Source: an uncultured Pseudomonadota bacterium (GTDB lineage Bacteria > Myxococcota_A > UBA796 > GCA-2862545). From it: a DNA stretch of 64,000 nucleotides. The notes under the pieces were generated by a model. That model was not told the origin of the DNA. It worked only from the letters and a program-made list of their open reading frames with translations, and searched no databases. Of this stretch, positions 24,854 through 34,096 are shown in pieces. The stretch spans positions 186,001 to 250,000 of the forward strand of contig CAJXTB010000001.1 of NCBI GenBank assembly GCA_913061235.1, read 5' to 3'. Position 1 is the first letter of the stretch, and every line of letters starts with the position of its first letter. The position numbers and the translations under genes are program-made.

Positions 24854-26122
24854 ATGTGGAAGACCCTGACTATTGCAGCACTGCTGGGCGTTGCGCCCGC
24901 GTTGGCCGCAGACGTCTCACTGACCTACCAAGCGCGCATCTTGGACACAAATGGCCAGGCCATCAACTCGCTGTCGTCCATCGAAGTGTCCGTCTGGGAC
25001 GACTTGGCTGACCCCGACCCAGCCCATCAACTCTGGACGCACACCTACTCCATGACGCCAGACGGTGGCTACGTCACGTTGGCACTCGATGGCCTGGACA
25101 GCACGTGGTTCGCGTCCCCTGTGTACGTACAGACAAGGGTCGGCGGCAATATCCTAGGCTCACGTCAGGTACTTCGGGGCGCTCCAACCGCCGCCCACGC
25201 GACCACCGCAGCCGCAATCACCGTGTCCACAAGTGCACCGGCCAACGGGTGCGCAGACGGCGCACTCATCCTCGACCAATCCGTCGGAGGCGCGGGTGTG
25301 CTTCGGGCGTGCTCGGGTGGCGTGTGGAATCCGCCGGTCGCCGACGGCCTGACGCAAGCCACCGCCGCTGTGAACTGCAACAGCCTGCACACGCAGTTTC
25401 CAGCTCTCGGCGATGGTGTGTATTGGATCGATCCAGACGCCAACGGCTCACAAGCCGCATTCCCCGCATACTGTGACATGACGACGGCCAACGGTGGCTG
25501 GACACTGTGCCTAAACAGCGAGTTCACGGCGGCGGCAGGCTCCCTGTTCGACGAGACCTACCAGCCCATCTACCCGCGCAACGATGACCCGTTCGGGTAC
25601 TACGACTGGTGCTCCACCACTCACAACGAGTACCTGTTCTCCCTCGCAGACAACGTAGCGGACACCACCTACGACCTGAAGACCGCCACGGTTCATCTTT
25701 GGGACACCACCCCGTTCAACAGTGGTGGGGAATGGACAGAGATTGGTGTGCAGACCGAGCACGCCAACACGAACTGGATTCATGCAGACGGTCTGAACGT
25801 AGGATGCATCGACAGCCATCTTCAGGTCTCGCTCTTTCAGCACATCGACCCTGACTACCGTGGCCTACGAGGCCGGAAGCGCGGCCATATCCGCTGCACG
25901 GTCGCGAGCGGAAACCCCGGTAATACACTCGTTATCGGCTCGGGTTGCAACTACTCATCATGCAAAGCCAAGGGCTCGGGTCCATCCCAAGAGTGGGACA
26001 CCAACGTGTATCCAACCTACTCCCAGTGGACGTGGCGCTTGACGGCGACGGCCGGTAATGGCAACAACACTTGGAACAACGGTCCCTTCCAAGAGGACCG
26101 GACCCTGATGTTCTTCCGCTAA
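24854..26122 (+). CDS. Exported fibrinogen-like domain protein
   Basis: The 422-residue protein has a signal peptide (to about residue 18, ending ALA), a ~120-residue beta-rich N-terminal region (VSLTYQARILDTNGQAI, common in myxobacterial surface proteins), and a fibrinogen-related part. The latter is marked by DGVYWIDPDANG, AFPAYCDMTTANGGWTLC, many Cys/Trp residues, and a terminal FQEDRTLMFFR strand. Such bacterial fibrinogen-like domains are thought to bind glycans or surfaces. I start at ATG 24854 with GGAG at 24845; the open frame runs upstream to 24614 but without signal peptide or similarity. It is convergent with the beta-helix protein gene, 16 bp apart. Confidence 0.85.
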   Translation: MWKTLTIAALLGVAPALAADVSLTYQARILDTNGQAINSLSSIEVSVWDDLADPDPAHQLWTHTYSMTPDGGYVTLALDGLDSTWFASPVYVQTRVGGNILGSRQVLRGAPTAAHATTAAAITVSTSAPANGCADGALILDQSVGGAGVLRACSGGVWNPPVADGLTQATAAVNCNSLHTQFPALGDGVYWIDPDANGSQAAFPAYCDMTTANGGWTLCLNSEFTAAAGSLFDETYQPIYPRNDDPFGYYDWCSTTHNEYLFSLADNVADTTYDLKTATVHLWDTTPFNSGGEWTEIGVQTEHANTNWIHADGLNVGCIDSHLQVSLFQHIDPDYRGLRGRKRGHIRCTVASGNPGNTLVIGSGCNYSSCKAKGSGPSQEWDTNVYPTYSQWTWRLTATAGNGNNTWNNGPFQEDRTLMFFR

Positions 26123-26138
26123 TGAGACGAGCCCGCGT

Positions 26139-27512
26139 CTAGTCCAAGTACGTGGGGTACGACAGCGTGGTCCACTCGGACCAGTCGGCTTTCGCTGAGT
26201 CCGGCCAGCTGTCGCCTTGGGGATTCCCAGCACCACACACAGCGAACACCTGATGGTCATTCGCCGTGGGCTTGGTGTGTACAAAGACTCCGATGTCCAC
26301 TGTACCGGAACCAGTGCCTGTCGAACCTATGTAGTTGCGTGGGATGGACAGCTCGCTCACGCGGTTGCCTGGGAAGCCGGCGTAGTTGCTCCAGGTGTTG
26401 ACGTCTTGGCAGGAAGAGCCGTTGTTCGGGCAGTAGTAGATGTCGTTGGAGCGGGAGAACGTCACCGCGTAGTCCCAGGTGTCGTCGCCTAGGCCAAACT
26501 CGTAGGCAAAGTAGGTGCCGTTGGTGTTGAGCGTGTCTGCATTGCGGAACACAACGCTGATGAACGGTCCCCCGCCATTGCGGCCTAGGCTACCGTCCAT
26601 AGAGATGTCGGTAATCGCAATGTGAATGTGGGTGTCATCGACAGACGCGTAGATGCGACCGTCCAGTCCGCCGCACAGCGGATTGCCAAAGTCGATGGGG
26701 TCCCCATCAATCGTGATGGGTCGAATCGCCGGCACACCGAACACTGCATCTCGCTCGGTTCGGTCGCCTGAGGTCACGGTGTGGTTCGCATAGACGCGCG
26801 TCCCCGGTGACACGATGGCGTCTGCCTCGATGGTGGCGGCGGTACCAATGCGGACGTCTCGGCCAACACGAACATCGTCTTGCAGCGTGGCGAAGCGATG
26901 CACGGTGCTGCGCTTACGAATGCGGACGCCCGTTCCCGTACTCACGCCCAGTTCCACACGCGACTCCGGCCCCATCACCGAGTTGGCACCTAGGGTCGCG
27001 CCAGCAACAAGCCCGCCACGGGCGACCACCACGCCGTCTCCTAGGGTTGCGCCGTCCCGCACCGTCACACGCGACCCAAGCACGACCGTCGCCCCCGTCT
27101 GACTGCCACCGATGACGCTGGACAGGTAGCCAAGCGCACCGTCAGCGCCCAAGCTCGAACCTGCCTCCACTCGGGCCTGGCGTGCGACGATAGCGTCCTG
27201 TCCAACTGTAGCTCCGGCTCCAACGAACGCATTGCGGCCCAAGACTACGCCGTAGCCAATCTCGGCACCAGACTCAACGACCGCTCCTGCCGCAACATAC
27301 TGGGGGGCGAACACCGTCACAGTTCCAATTGTTGCCGACGGGTCCACACAGGCGTCTCCAAAGCCGTCACCGCCAGGGTCTTCCTGGCCTGGATTTGCAA
27401 CGGCGATGCAGTTGTCCACCAGGTCGTCTACACCATCCGAGTCCGAATCGGCCGCGAGTGCGGCGAGTGGAAGCCCCAGCAACAAAGACGAGACAAAGAC
27501 AGTGCGGCGCAT
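26139..27512 (-). CDS. Exported thrombospondin-type-3 / left-handed beta-helix protein
   Basis: A 457-residue exported protein. It has a signal peptide (1-20), a thrombospondin type 3 calcium repeat (DSDSDGVDDLVDNCIAVAN... GDACVD, about 22-55), and a long left-handed parallel beta-helix with hexapeptide repeats (about 60-285; GAVVES, GAEIGY, GVVLGR, NAFVGA-type units). The C-terminal ~165 residues form a beta-sandwich resembling DOMON/CBM9-like domains (DGRIYASVDDTHIHIAITD, DTWDYAVTFS). Hexapeptide helices usually belong to cytoplasmic acyltransferases. Here the helix is exported, lacks an obvious acceptor active site, and probably serves as a structural or adhesive rod. Start is ATG 27512 with GGAG upstream. 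Confidence 0.85.
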   Translation of the reverse strand: MRRTVFVSSLLLGLPLAALAADSDSDGVDDLVDNCIAVANPGQEDPGGDGFGDACVDPSATIGTVTVFAPQYVAAGAVVESGAEIGYGVVLGRNAFVGAGATVGQDAIVARQARVEAGSSLGADGALGYLSSVIGGSQTGATVVLGSRVTVRDGATLGDGVVVARGGLVAGATLGANSVMGPESRVELGVSTGTGVRIRKRSTVHRFATLQDDVRVGRDVRIGTAATIEADAIVSPGTRVYANHTVTSGDRTERDAVFGVPAIRPITIDGDPIDFGNPLCGGLDGRIYASVDDTHIHIAITDISMDGSLGRNGGGPFISVVFRNADTLNTNGTYFAYEFGLGDDTWDYAVTFSRSNDIYYCPNNGSSCQDVNTWSNYAGFPGNRVSELSIPRNYIGSTGTGSGTVDIGVFVHTKPTANDHQVFAVCGAGNPQGDSWPDSAKADWSEWTTLSYPTYLD

Positions 27513-27590
27513 GGTGACCTCTCCGGGTCCAACAACTTGCCACGGTTCTAGGGCCCTGTCACGTGAGAACTCTTGCAGGCCGCGTACCGC

Positions 27591-28568
27591 TCAGACGCCG
27601 CTGATGTCGCCCACTGTTGGCGTTGCACGACAAGGGAGCTTGGTCCCAATCCATCGACCTGCACGCACCCACTCTGAGTGGCTGTACAGCGCTGGGTACA
27701 TGGCCAACGAACAGATGGCGAACGGGCCAACATCCATCAATAGGGTGAGCCAGAAGTGGAAGATGAGCCCCAAGACTAGGTAGATCTCACGCACATGCAG
27801 GCGATTGAACCAATGACGTAGCCGACCAGGACGCTCGGCGGTCCGCGCGTACCACCACGACAACAACCACAACGGGGCACTCACTTCCCAGAACCACGAC
27901 GTCGCCGTGCCCAGCTGGGTCAGCGGGTAGACATACGCTGTCCATCCGTGGTCCCAACGCTGCCACGTGGGCTGCTGAAGAATGTAGTACAGCGCTGAGA
28001 ATCCCCCGCCCGGTACCCAATGGGCGCTGACCTTCTGCAAGCCCGTGGTCCAGTACATCAAGATGAGCTGCCACAGCAACAAGAAGCGCACCCAGCCGGC
28101 GACTGGCGTCTCGTCCTGCCATGCACCCGTGCGAAGCCGACAATCGAGCGACAGTGTGCGGGTAGACGGCGCGAGTAAAACCAGCCAGAGAACGTTGGAC
28201 AGCACCTCGTCGTACGAGCCGCCGGTGTGGCCGTTGGCATCTGTTGTGGACAAGATGAGCTGCAGAGTGACCAGCGCAGTGAGCCGTCCGCCAAGCCCAA
28301 CCATCAGCAACAGGCTCGACAGCATTCCGGCAATGACCACCCCGGTCATGACCGTTTCAGTGGGGCCGCCGAGTAGCTGGACGAACCAATCGCCCTTGAT
28401 GGGCCGATAGCCGCCGTTGTCCGCAGACGTCCAGATGAGACGAATCAGGTCGTGACGCCAGACTGTCTGAAGGGTCAGAAAGCTAGCGAGACCCGCAATG
28501 ATACGCACCAAGGCGAGCGGAGTAGCTGGCTCTTTCACGTCGAAGAAGGCAACGAGACGGGACCACAT
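27591..28568 (-). CDS. HTTM domain membrane protein
   Basis: A 325-residue polytopic membrane protein with the HTTM domain, related to the transmembrane half of vitamin-K-dependent gamma-carboxylase. Typical signs are the N-terminal TPLALVRIIAGLASF, the NGHTGGSYDEVLSN loop, LILMYWTTGLQKVSAHWVPGG and the late HFWLTLLMDVGPFAICSLAMYPAL segment. The catalytic carboxylase function is not established for short HTTM proteins. Its ATG overlaps the preceding gene's stop by one base, making it the last of four tightly overlapping genes (27591-31144). Confidence 0.85.
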   Translation of the reverse strand: MWSRLVAFFDVKEPATPLALVRIIAGLASFLTLQTVWRHDLIRLIWTSADNGGYRPIKGDWFVQLLGGPTETVMTGVVIAGMLSSLLLMVGLGGRLTALVTLQLILSTTDANGHTGGSYDEVLSNVLWLVLLAPSTRTLSLDCRLRTGAWQDETPVAGWVRFLLLWQLILMYWTTGLQKVSAHWVPGGGFSALYYILQQPTWQRWDHGWTAYVYPLTQLGTATSWFWEVSAPLWLLSWWYARTAERPGRLRHWFNRLHVREIYLVLGLIFHFWLTLLMDVGPFAICSLAMYPALYSHSEWVRAGRWIGTKLPCRATPTVGDISGV

Positions 28569-29254
28569 CAGGGCTCGTCCTTGTGCCGCAGGTCGTCCAG
28601 CTCAATCACGCGACGGCCCTGTTGGCGCCCTTGTAAGGCCACTCCTGCGCGCGTGTCTTCCGGCGACAACGTGCGGTACTTCCAGTAGTACGCACGCAGA
28701 TGGGTGGCCTCGGGGAACTCGGTGGCGGCTTCCTGGGCGAACCAACTGCTAAACCTGCGCCAGTCACGTCGGTAGCTAGACCACGCGTAGCGGAACATGC
28801 CCGAGCGCGTGCGGTCGTGGTCCAGCAGGTTGCCCTTCCAGGTGAATTCGGAGCTCCCTTCCACATACAAGGGGCGCCACTCGCCGTTCTCTTGTATTTC
28901 GAAGTGAAGAATCGCCGGGTTCCGGTGAGGAGCTACGAACATGCGCCAGGACTGCTGGGTACCGCAGTAGCGGTAGTAAGGGCGGAACGGCTTGACCACG
29001 ACGTTCACGCCATCTTGGTAGGTCTTGGCCACGGTCCACAGCTGTTCTTCGAACTCTTCGGCGGTGTACTCCACTCCCCACCCGGAGAGTCGCTCACGCC
29101 AGGCGTCGAACTCTGCGGTGACTGTTGGGTCCGACCACGCCGAGCGGTTCAGTCCGCTTCCCGGAGCCGGCATGGCCAAGACCGAGATGGCAAACAGGTG
29201 AACAAGGATGAGAACGGCCCGCAGGTGGGGCCACACGCGTTTGACCACTGTCAC
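28568..29254 (-). CDS. Membrane-anchored protein paired with the HTTM protein
   Basis: The 228-residue protein has one N-terminal hydrophobic span (LRAVLILVHLFAISVLAM) and an exported, Trp/Arg/Tyr-rich domain (VVVKPFRPYYRYCGTQQSWRMF, RYAWSSYRRDWRRFSSWFAQE). I know such proteins only as partners encoded beside HTTM genes. I place the start at GTG 29254, one base after the upstream stop; a GTG six bases later is equally possible, while the longer in-frame start at 29305 would overlap the upstream gene by 50 bases. The stop overlaps the HTTM start. Confidence 0.75.
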   Translation of the reverse strand: MTVVKRVWPHLRAVLILVHLFAISVLAMPAPGSGLNRSAWSDPTVTAEFDAWRERLSGWGVEYTAEEFEEQLWTVAKTYQDGVNVVVKPFRPYYRYCGTQQSWRMFVAPHRNPAILHFEIQENGEWRPLYVEGSSEFTWKGNLLDHDRTRSGMFRYAWSSYRRDWRRFSSWFAQEAATEFPEATHLRAYYWKYRTLSPEDTRAGVALQGRQQGRRVIELDDLRHKDEP

Positions 29255-29255
29255 G

Positions 29256-30230
29256 CTAATCCCGACGTTCGAGACGCAGACCGGGAATCCACTCACCCTC
29301 CGCATCTCGTGCGCTCATGGGCAGACAGTACGGCTCACCATCCGGACAGGGCACGCACTCAGCACCAAAGCCAGCGGTGATGTTGCAGGCGGCATTGGGG
29401 TTGCTGCCTTGATTGAGCACCGGGCCCAAATAGCGTGTGTCGCCCAGACCACTCACCCAGCCACCGCCCATCGTGGAGCCGTCGGCCGAGAAGGTGGCCG
29501 TGAGCTGGAAGTTGTAGATGATGAGCTGAACATCGTTGAAGTCGATGGTGATGGAGGGCGCAGTAGCGGCAAAGTACGGGGCGGTATTGAAGTCCGCAAT
29601 CGGGAAGTCCCATGTGGGCTGACGCGTGTACTGGACCGTCTCGCCGTCGTCCGTGACCAAGGCTTGGCCCCCCAGAAGGTCGAGCACATCATCACTCGAC
29701 CACTCCACGCCAATGACGATGGGGTCGGAGAAGTACAGGTTCATCAGCGCACCAATGCCCGGCGGCTGCTCCCACCGCGCGCGCCCAATGTCCACCGCAT
29801 AGGCGCGACCGGTCAGCTCCGAGGTGGGTACATCGAGCGACTGTCCCAGCGTGCCAGTGCGAAACGCGATGTCCTGACGGCCTAGGCAGTCTGTCGTGCG
29901 CAGGGTGAAGTCCGCGTTGGCGGTCAGCGGCTCAGCCAGGTCCAGAACCAGCTGAGTGCCTGTCCAGCGCGGCGATGTTTCTACCGTATTTCCGTCAGCG
30001 TCGAGAAGGACGGCCGCGTAGTCTTCTTGGTCATCTGTGGCGACCTGAACCACCGGCGGGCTGCGCCAGTACCAGTCGTCGTCACCCGCAGACGGGAACG
30101 TGGTGAGCACAGTGTCGGAACACTCAGGATTGACCGGCTCGGTGAACCAGCCGGTATCCACGGTGGGGCCACTGTCCGCCGGGGTCCCGTTGCACCCTGC
30201 AAGGAACGCGCATGTGAGGAAGAACCGCAT
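29256..30230 (-). CDS. Lipoprotein of unknown function (HTTM operon)
   Basis: The 324-residue lipoprotein has a lipobox (FLAGC followed by Asn-Gly) and a beta-rich body with several Cys, ending in a Cys-rich segment (CNITAGFGAECVPCPDGEPYCLP) and LRLERRD. I recognise no family. Its ATG overlaps the preceding lipoprotein stop by one base (TGATG on the minus strand), and the next gene's start follows its stop at once, so expression is coupled to both. Confidence 0.8.
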   Translation of the reverse strand: MRFFLTCAFLAGCNGTPADSGPTVDTGWFTEPVNPECSDTVLTTFPSAGDDDWYWRSPPVVQVATDDQEDYAAVLLDADGNTVETSPRWTGTQLVLDLAEPLTANADFTLRTTDCLGRQDIAFRTGTLGQSLDVPTSELTGRAYAVDIGRARWEQPPGIGALMNLYFSDPIVIGVEWSSDDVLDLLGGQALVTDDGETVQYTRQPTWDFPIADFNTAPYFAATAPSITIDFNDVQLIIYNFQLTATFSADGSTMGGGWVSGLGDTRYLGPVLNQGSNPNAACNITAGFGAECVPCPDGEPYCLPMSARDAEGEWIPGLRLERRD

Positions 30231-31144
30231 CACTCCGCTCCCTTTAGGTCAACCGACAACGTGTACCAGTGGGCGAAGCTACCGCGTGAGTTGCGGTCGA
30301 CGACCTTGACGAACCACACCGTGTCTCCCGCAGTGGGACGCTCATCCGCCGGGTCGCCGGTCGTACCGTCCGCCGCACTCAAGATGGTGCCCATGAAGTT
30401 CAGATCCGTGCTCTCGTACAGCTCCAGGCGAATGTCGGCGGGAGAGCCGTGCTGAAGCGCCTCAATGACCAACTCCACGCTCGCGGTGTCTGCTGGAATC
30501 GGAATTTGGTACCAGTCGGTGTCTTCGGGCTCGAAGAAAGTGCCAAACACAACATCGTCGTCTTCTAGAATCTGGGCATCTACCGCTTGTTCCGCGTCTA
30601 TCTCCACCACATTGTACTCAACGGGCTGCTTGGCCTCGCCAACGAGCAGCTCGTAGAAGTAGTCGTCTGGACCGCCCTGTAGGTTTTCGTCGACCACCAG
30701 CGCGGTGTACTCGCCGAGCGGTGCTGGGAAGATGAGCTCGACGTCTTGCTCGCCAGAGTCGCGGTTTCGGACCTCGATAGACACGTCGTCTTCGTCGATC
30801 AGAATGAGGGCGACGTCGGACAGTGAGCCGATGCTCGTAGAGTGCAGGTACACGCCCATCCACTGGGTGACGGGGACATCAAAGACCCAGTTGTCTGTGT
30901 CGAACAGAGGGTCAATGTCTCCACATGCCTGTATTTCTAGGGGGAGGAAGCCCGCTTGTTCGAAGCCATTGTTCGGCTCCTCTTCCGGCAAATCGCACGG
31001 AGGAGGAGGGGCGGTGTCGACTGGGGTGTCTGTTCCACGGTCCTCAGAGTCCTGTTCGGTGTCCGAATCAGGCAGTTCTGGGTCGCAAGAGCGGCAAGGG
31101 CCGCATCCCGTCATCATGAGCAGTAGGAGGGTTTTGTGCTTCAC
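30230..31144 (-). CDS. PPC-domain-like lipoprotein (HTTM operon, first gene)
   Basis: The 304-residue lipoprotein has a short signal peptide and lipobox (LMMTGC), an acidic linker, and two PPC-like (pre-peptidase C-terminal) beta domains. Their markers are EPNNGFEQAG...GDIDPLFDTDNWVFDVP and FFEPEDTDWYQIPIPADTASVELVIEAL. PPC domains are usually appended to secreted enzymes; here they stand alone. The GTG at 31144 gives a normal signal peptide; an ATG at 31174 adds ten residues and is possible. This gene heads the four-gene operon and is divergent from the ASH lipoprotein gene. Confidence 0.8.
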   Translation of the reverse strand: MKHKTLLLLMMTGCGPCRSCDPELPDSDTEQDSEDRGTDTPVDTAPPPPCDLPEEEPNNGFEQAGFLPLEIQACGDIDPLFDTDNWVFDVPVTQWMGVYLHSTSIGSLSDVALILIDEDDVSIEVRNRDSGEQDVELIFPAPLGEYTALVVDENLQGGPDDYFYELLVGEAKQPVEYNVVEIDAEQAVDAQILEDDDVVFGTFFEPEDTDWYQIPIPADTASVELVIEALQHGSPADIRLELYESTDLNFMGTILSAADGTTGDPADERPTAGDTVWFVKVVDRNSRGSFAHWYTLSVDLKGAE

Positions 31145-31234
31145 GACGCCAAGCGTACCTCGCAGCGAGTGCATTCGCCCGGTGGCGAACCCGTCAGCTG
31201 TCTACTACCCTCCCCGGAACGGAGACGATTCGCC

Positions 31235-32677
31235 ATGCGTGCTGCCCTTCTTCCCTTGTCCTTGCTGGTCCTTGCCGGGTGTCCTCAAGACGTCGTGGTC
31301 AACACGCTCGTGCCCGAGATTGTGATCACACCGGGCGAACTGGCCTATGGCGAGCAAGCGGTTCCGGTTCCCGTCGCGCAAGACCTAATCATCAGCAACG
31401 GCGGCCGCGCAGACCTACAAGTCGACCTGGCCTTCGAGGGAGACGGCGCATTCACGTTTGACCCGATGACCCTCACGATCCAGCCGGGTGAAGCCCAGGT
31501 AGTGCTCGCCACATTTACGCCCGATACCTTCTTGGAGTTCACCGGTACGCTGACCGTCACGTCGAACGACATTGAGACCCCCACCGTAGACGTCGCCGTC
31601 TCTGGAACCGGTGTGGACCTGCCTGTACCGGACATCGACTTCTCGTCGCGCGTGCTGGACTTTGGCACGGTGGACGTGGACAGCTCGGCCTCAGACTTCT
31701 TCTTGTTGCGAAACGCTGGCGAGGCCACGCTGTCCCTCGAAGCGGTCGACCAGAGTGGCTCGGGAGCCTTCAGCCTAATCACGGACCCGAGCAACACCGA
31801 CATTGCCGGTGGCGGCGAAGTCCCGGTCCTCATTCAGTACGCGCCCACCAACGCAGACGGCGACGGCGGAACCTTGCTGTTCACGTCCAACGACCCCGAC
31901 GAAGGCACTGTGGAGGTCGCACTTCTGGGCAACGGCGGCGGTGACTTTGACTGGCCCGAGGCCGTCATCAACTGCCCGGGAAGTGCCGAGCCACCCGAGA
32001 ACATCAGCCTAAACGGCGACGGCTCCAACGACCCCGGTGGCAACCTGCCGCTGAGCTACGAGTGGTCGCTGACCGAGCGGCCTCCGGGCTCACGCGCCGA
32101 GCTGCAGAACTTGGTGAGCGTCGATACCCGCTTCTTCGCCGACATTGCCGGCACCTTCGAGGTCCAGCTCATTGTGGAGAATGCCCAAGGCGTGCGCAGT
32201 GCTCCAGACCGCTGCGAGATTGCCGCCATTCCTACCGACGAGCTGCACGTTGAGCTGACCTGGGACACCTCGCGTGCCGACCTCGACCTGCACCTCCTGC
32301 AAGAAGACGGCGTGCTCTTCGACAACAACACGGATGCCACCTGGTGCAACCCGCGGCCCAACTGGGGCGGCGCTGGAACTGCTGACAATCCAAGCCTCGA
32401 CATTGACGACCGCGGCGGCTTCGGCCCCGAGAATATCAACATCGAAGCACCGGCAGATGGCGAGTACACCGTAGCGGTTCACTACTTCGAAGAGCACGGA
32501 GATGACGCGGTCACAGCAACGGTGCGTATCTACAGCTACGGAGTGCTGGAGCTCACACGGTCGCGGATTCTGAGTCGCAATGAAGTATGGAATGTGGCGC
32601 AGGTAAACTGGCCAGAAGGGACCGTTGGGGTGCTGTCGCAAGAGCCTGAAGCGGCGACGGCGAGGTCCTGCAACTAG
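31235..32677 (+). CDS. Lipoprotein with two ASH-type domains
   Basis: The 480-residue lipoprotein has lipobox LAGC (Cys16) and two ASH/choice-of-anchor-D repeats (about 30-125: LAYGEQAVPVPVAQDLIISNGG...ATFTPDTFLEF; about 130-230: LDFGTVDVDSSASDFFLLRNAG...IQYAPTNADGDG). A PKD-like domain follows (INCPGSAEPPENISLNGDGSNDPGG...YEWSLTERPPGS). The C-terminal domain carries the DLDLHLL motif found in exported beta-sandwich proteins. Start is ATG 31235; the open frame upstream to 31136 lacks a signal peptide. It is probably an outer-membrane or surface structural protein. Confidence 0.85.
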   Translation: MRAALLPLSLLVLAGCPQDVVVNTLVPEIVITPGELAYGEQAVPVPVAQDLIISNGGRADLQVDLAFEGDGAFTFDPMTLTIQPGEAQVVLATFTPDTFLEFTGTLTVTSNDIETPTVDVAVSGTGVDLPVPDIDFSSRVLDFGTVDVDSSASDFFLLRNAGEATLSLEAVDQSGSGAFSLITDPSNTDIAGGGEVPVLIQYAPTNADGDGGTLLFTSNDPDEGTVEVALLGNGGGDFDWPEAVINCPGSAEPPENISLNGDGSNDPGGNLPLSYEWSLTERPPGSRAELQNLVSVDTRFFADIAGTFEVQLIVENAQGVRSAPDRCEIAAIPTDELHVELTWDTSRADLDLHLLQEDGVLFDNNTDATWCNPRPNWGGAGTADNPSLDIDDRGGFGPENINIEAPADGEYTVAVHYFEEHGDDAVTATVRIYSYGVLELTRSRILSRNEVWNVAQVNWPEGTVGVLSQEPEAATARSCN

Positions 32678-32695
32678 GGGCGCCCGCCGGGTCTT

Positions 32696-33274
<579 letters not shown>

Positions 33275-33487
33275 AGTACACTCCAGGTAGGTCTTGGTAC
33301 CGGGCGAGTATGTGCCGGTGATTCGACATGACGCAAGGGACGCGGGGTTGTTTCGGACCGCCGCGGTATCGGTCAACGAACATTTGGGGGAGCACCAAGC
33401 ACACCCGCCGGGCCCAGCACACTCGCTGACTGAGCGGACCCGCTTCGCGTACTTAAACAACCGGACAGATGACCCGATTGGCTCATC

Positions 33488-34066
33488 ATGCGAACCTTCC
33501 TACTCCTACTGTCCCTCGCCACAGTCGGCTGCGGCGCCCATCGTGGCTCCATCTCCGGCAACGCGTACTACGCTGACCAGGACCTGGAACCCGTCTTTCG
33601 CGGTCGCCTAGAACCGGTCGTCGAAGCCTACCGCCAGCTCACTGAGAACGAGGTGCCGGCAAGGCATCTCGCGGCGGTCGAGTGGCTTCAGCACAAGCCC
33701 GACCAAGTGGCGACCTTCGAGCAGCTCGCACGAGCAGCTGCCGCCTCCGGGTCCGCCGAAGAGGCAGCGGGCGCCTGGCTGCTAATGGGTCACGCATGGC
33801 TGTACGTCGCCGAAAACGGCCGTCGTCTTCCACCCCCAGCCTACTCTGACCAGCAGGGCGCACAGATCTGGGACGAGGTGGTCAGCCGCCTCATCGACCC
33901 ACGGTTCGATGACCTGGAGTCACAAGCGGTTGACCGGCTACGACGCGTCATGGAGCTGGCAGAGCCGCGGTCGAGATACCGTCAAGCGGCCGAACAGACC
34001 CTCACCCAGATCGAAGTTCGACGTGGCGTGGTGGGTGTAGCGACAGACCGTTTCGCGCCTCGCTAG
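33488..34066 (+). CDS. Lipoprotein of unknown function, alpha-helical
   Basis: The 192-residue lipoprotein has lipobox TVGC (Cys15) and a predicted mainly helical body rich in Ala, Glu and Arg, with possible TPR-like helix pairs (FEQLARAAAASGSAEEAAGAWLL, SQAVDRLRRVMELAEP). I recognise no family. Start is the ATG at 33488. It lies 30 bp before the PhoD-like gene on the same strand and is probably cotranscribed with it. Confidence 0.75.
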   Translation: MRTFLLLLSLATVGCGAHRGSISGNAYYADQDLEPVFRGRLEPVVEAYRQLTENEVPARHLAAVEWLQHKPDQVATFEQLARAAAASGSAEEAAGAWLLMGHAWLYVAENGRRLPPPAYSDQQGAQIWDEVVSRLIDPRFDDLESQAVDRLRRVMELAEPRSRYRQAAEQTLTQIEVRRGVVGVATDRFAPR

Positions 34067-34096
34067 CGCGCTATAGGGTCGCCAGCCGGAGCCCCT

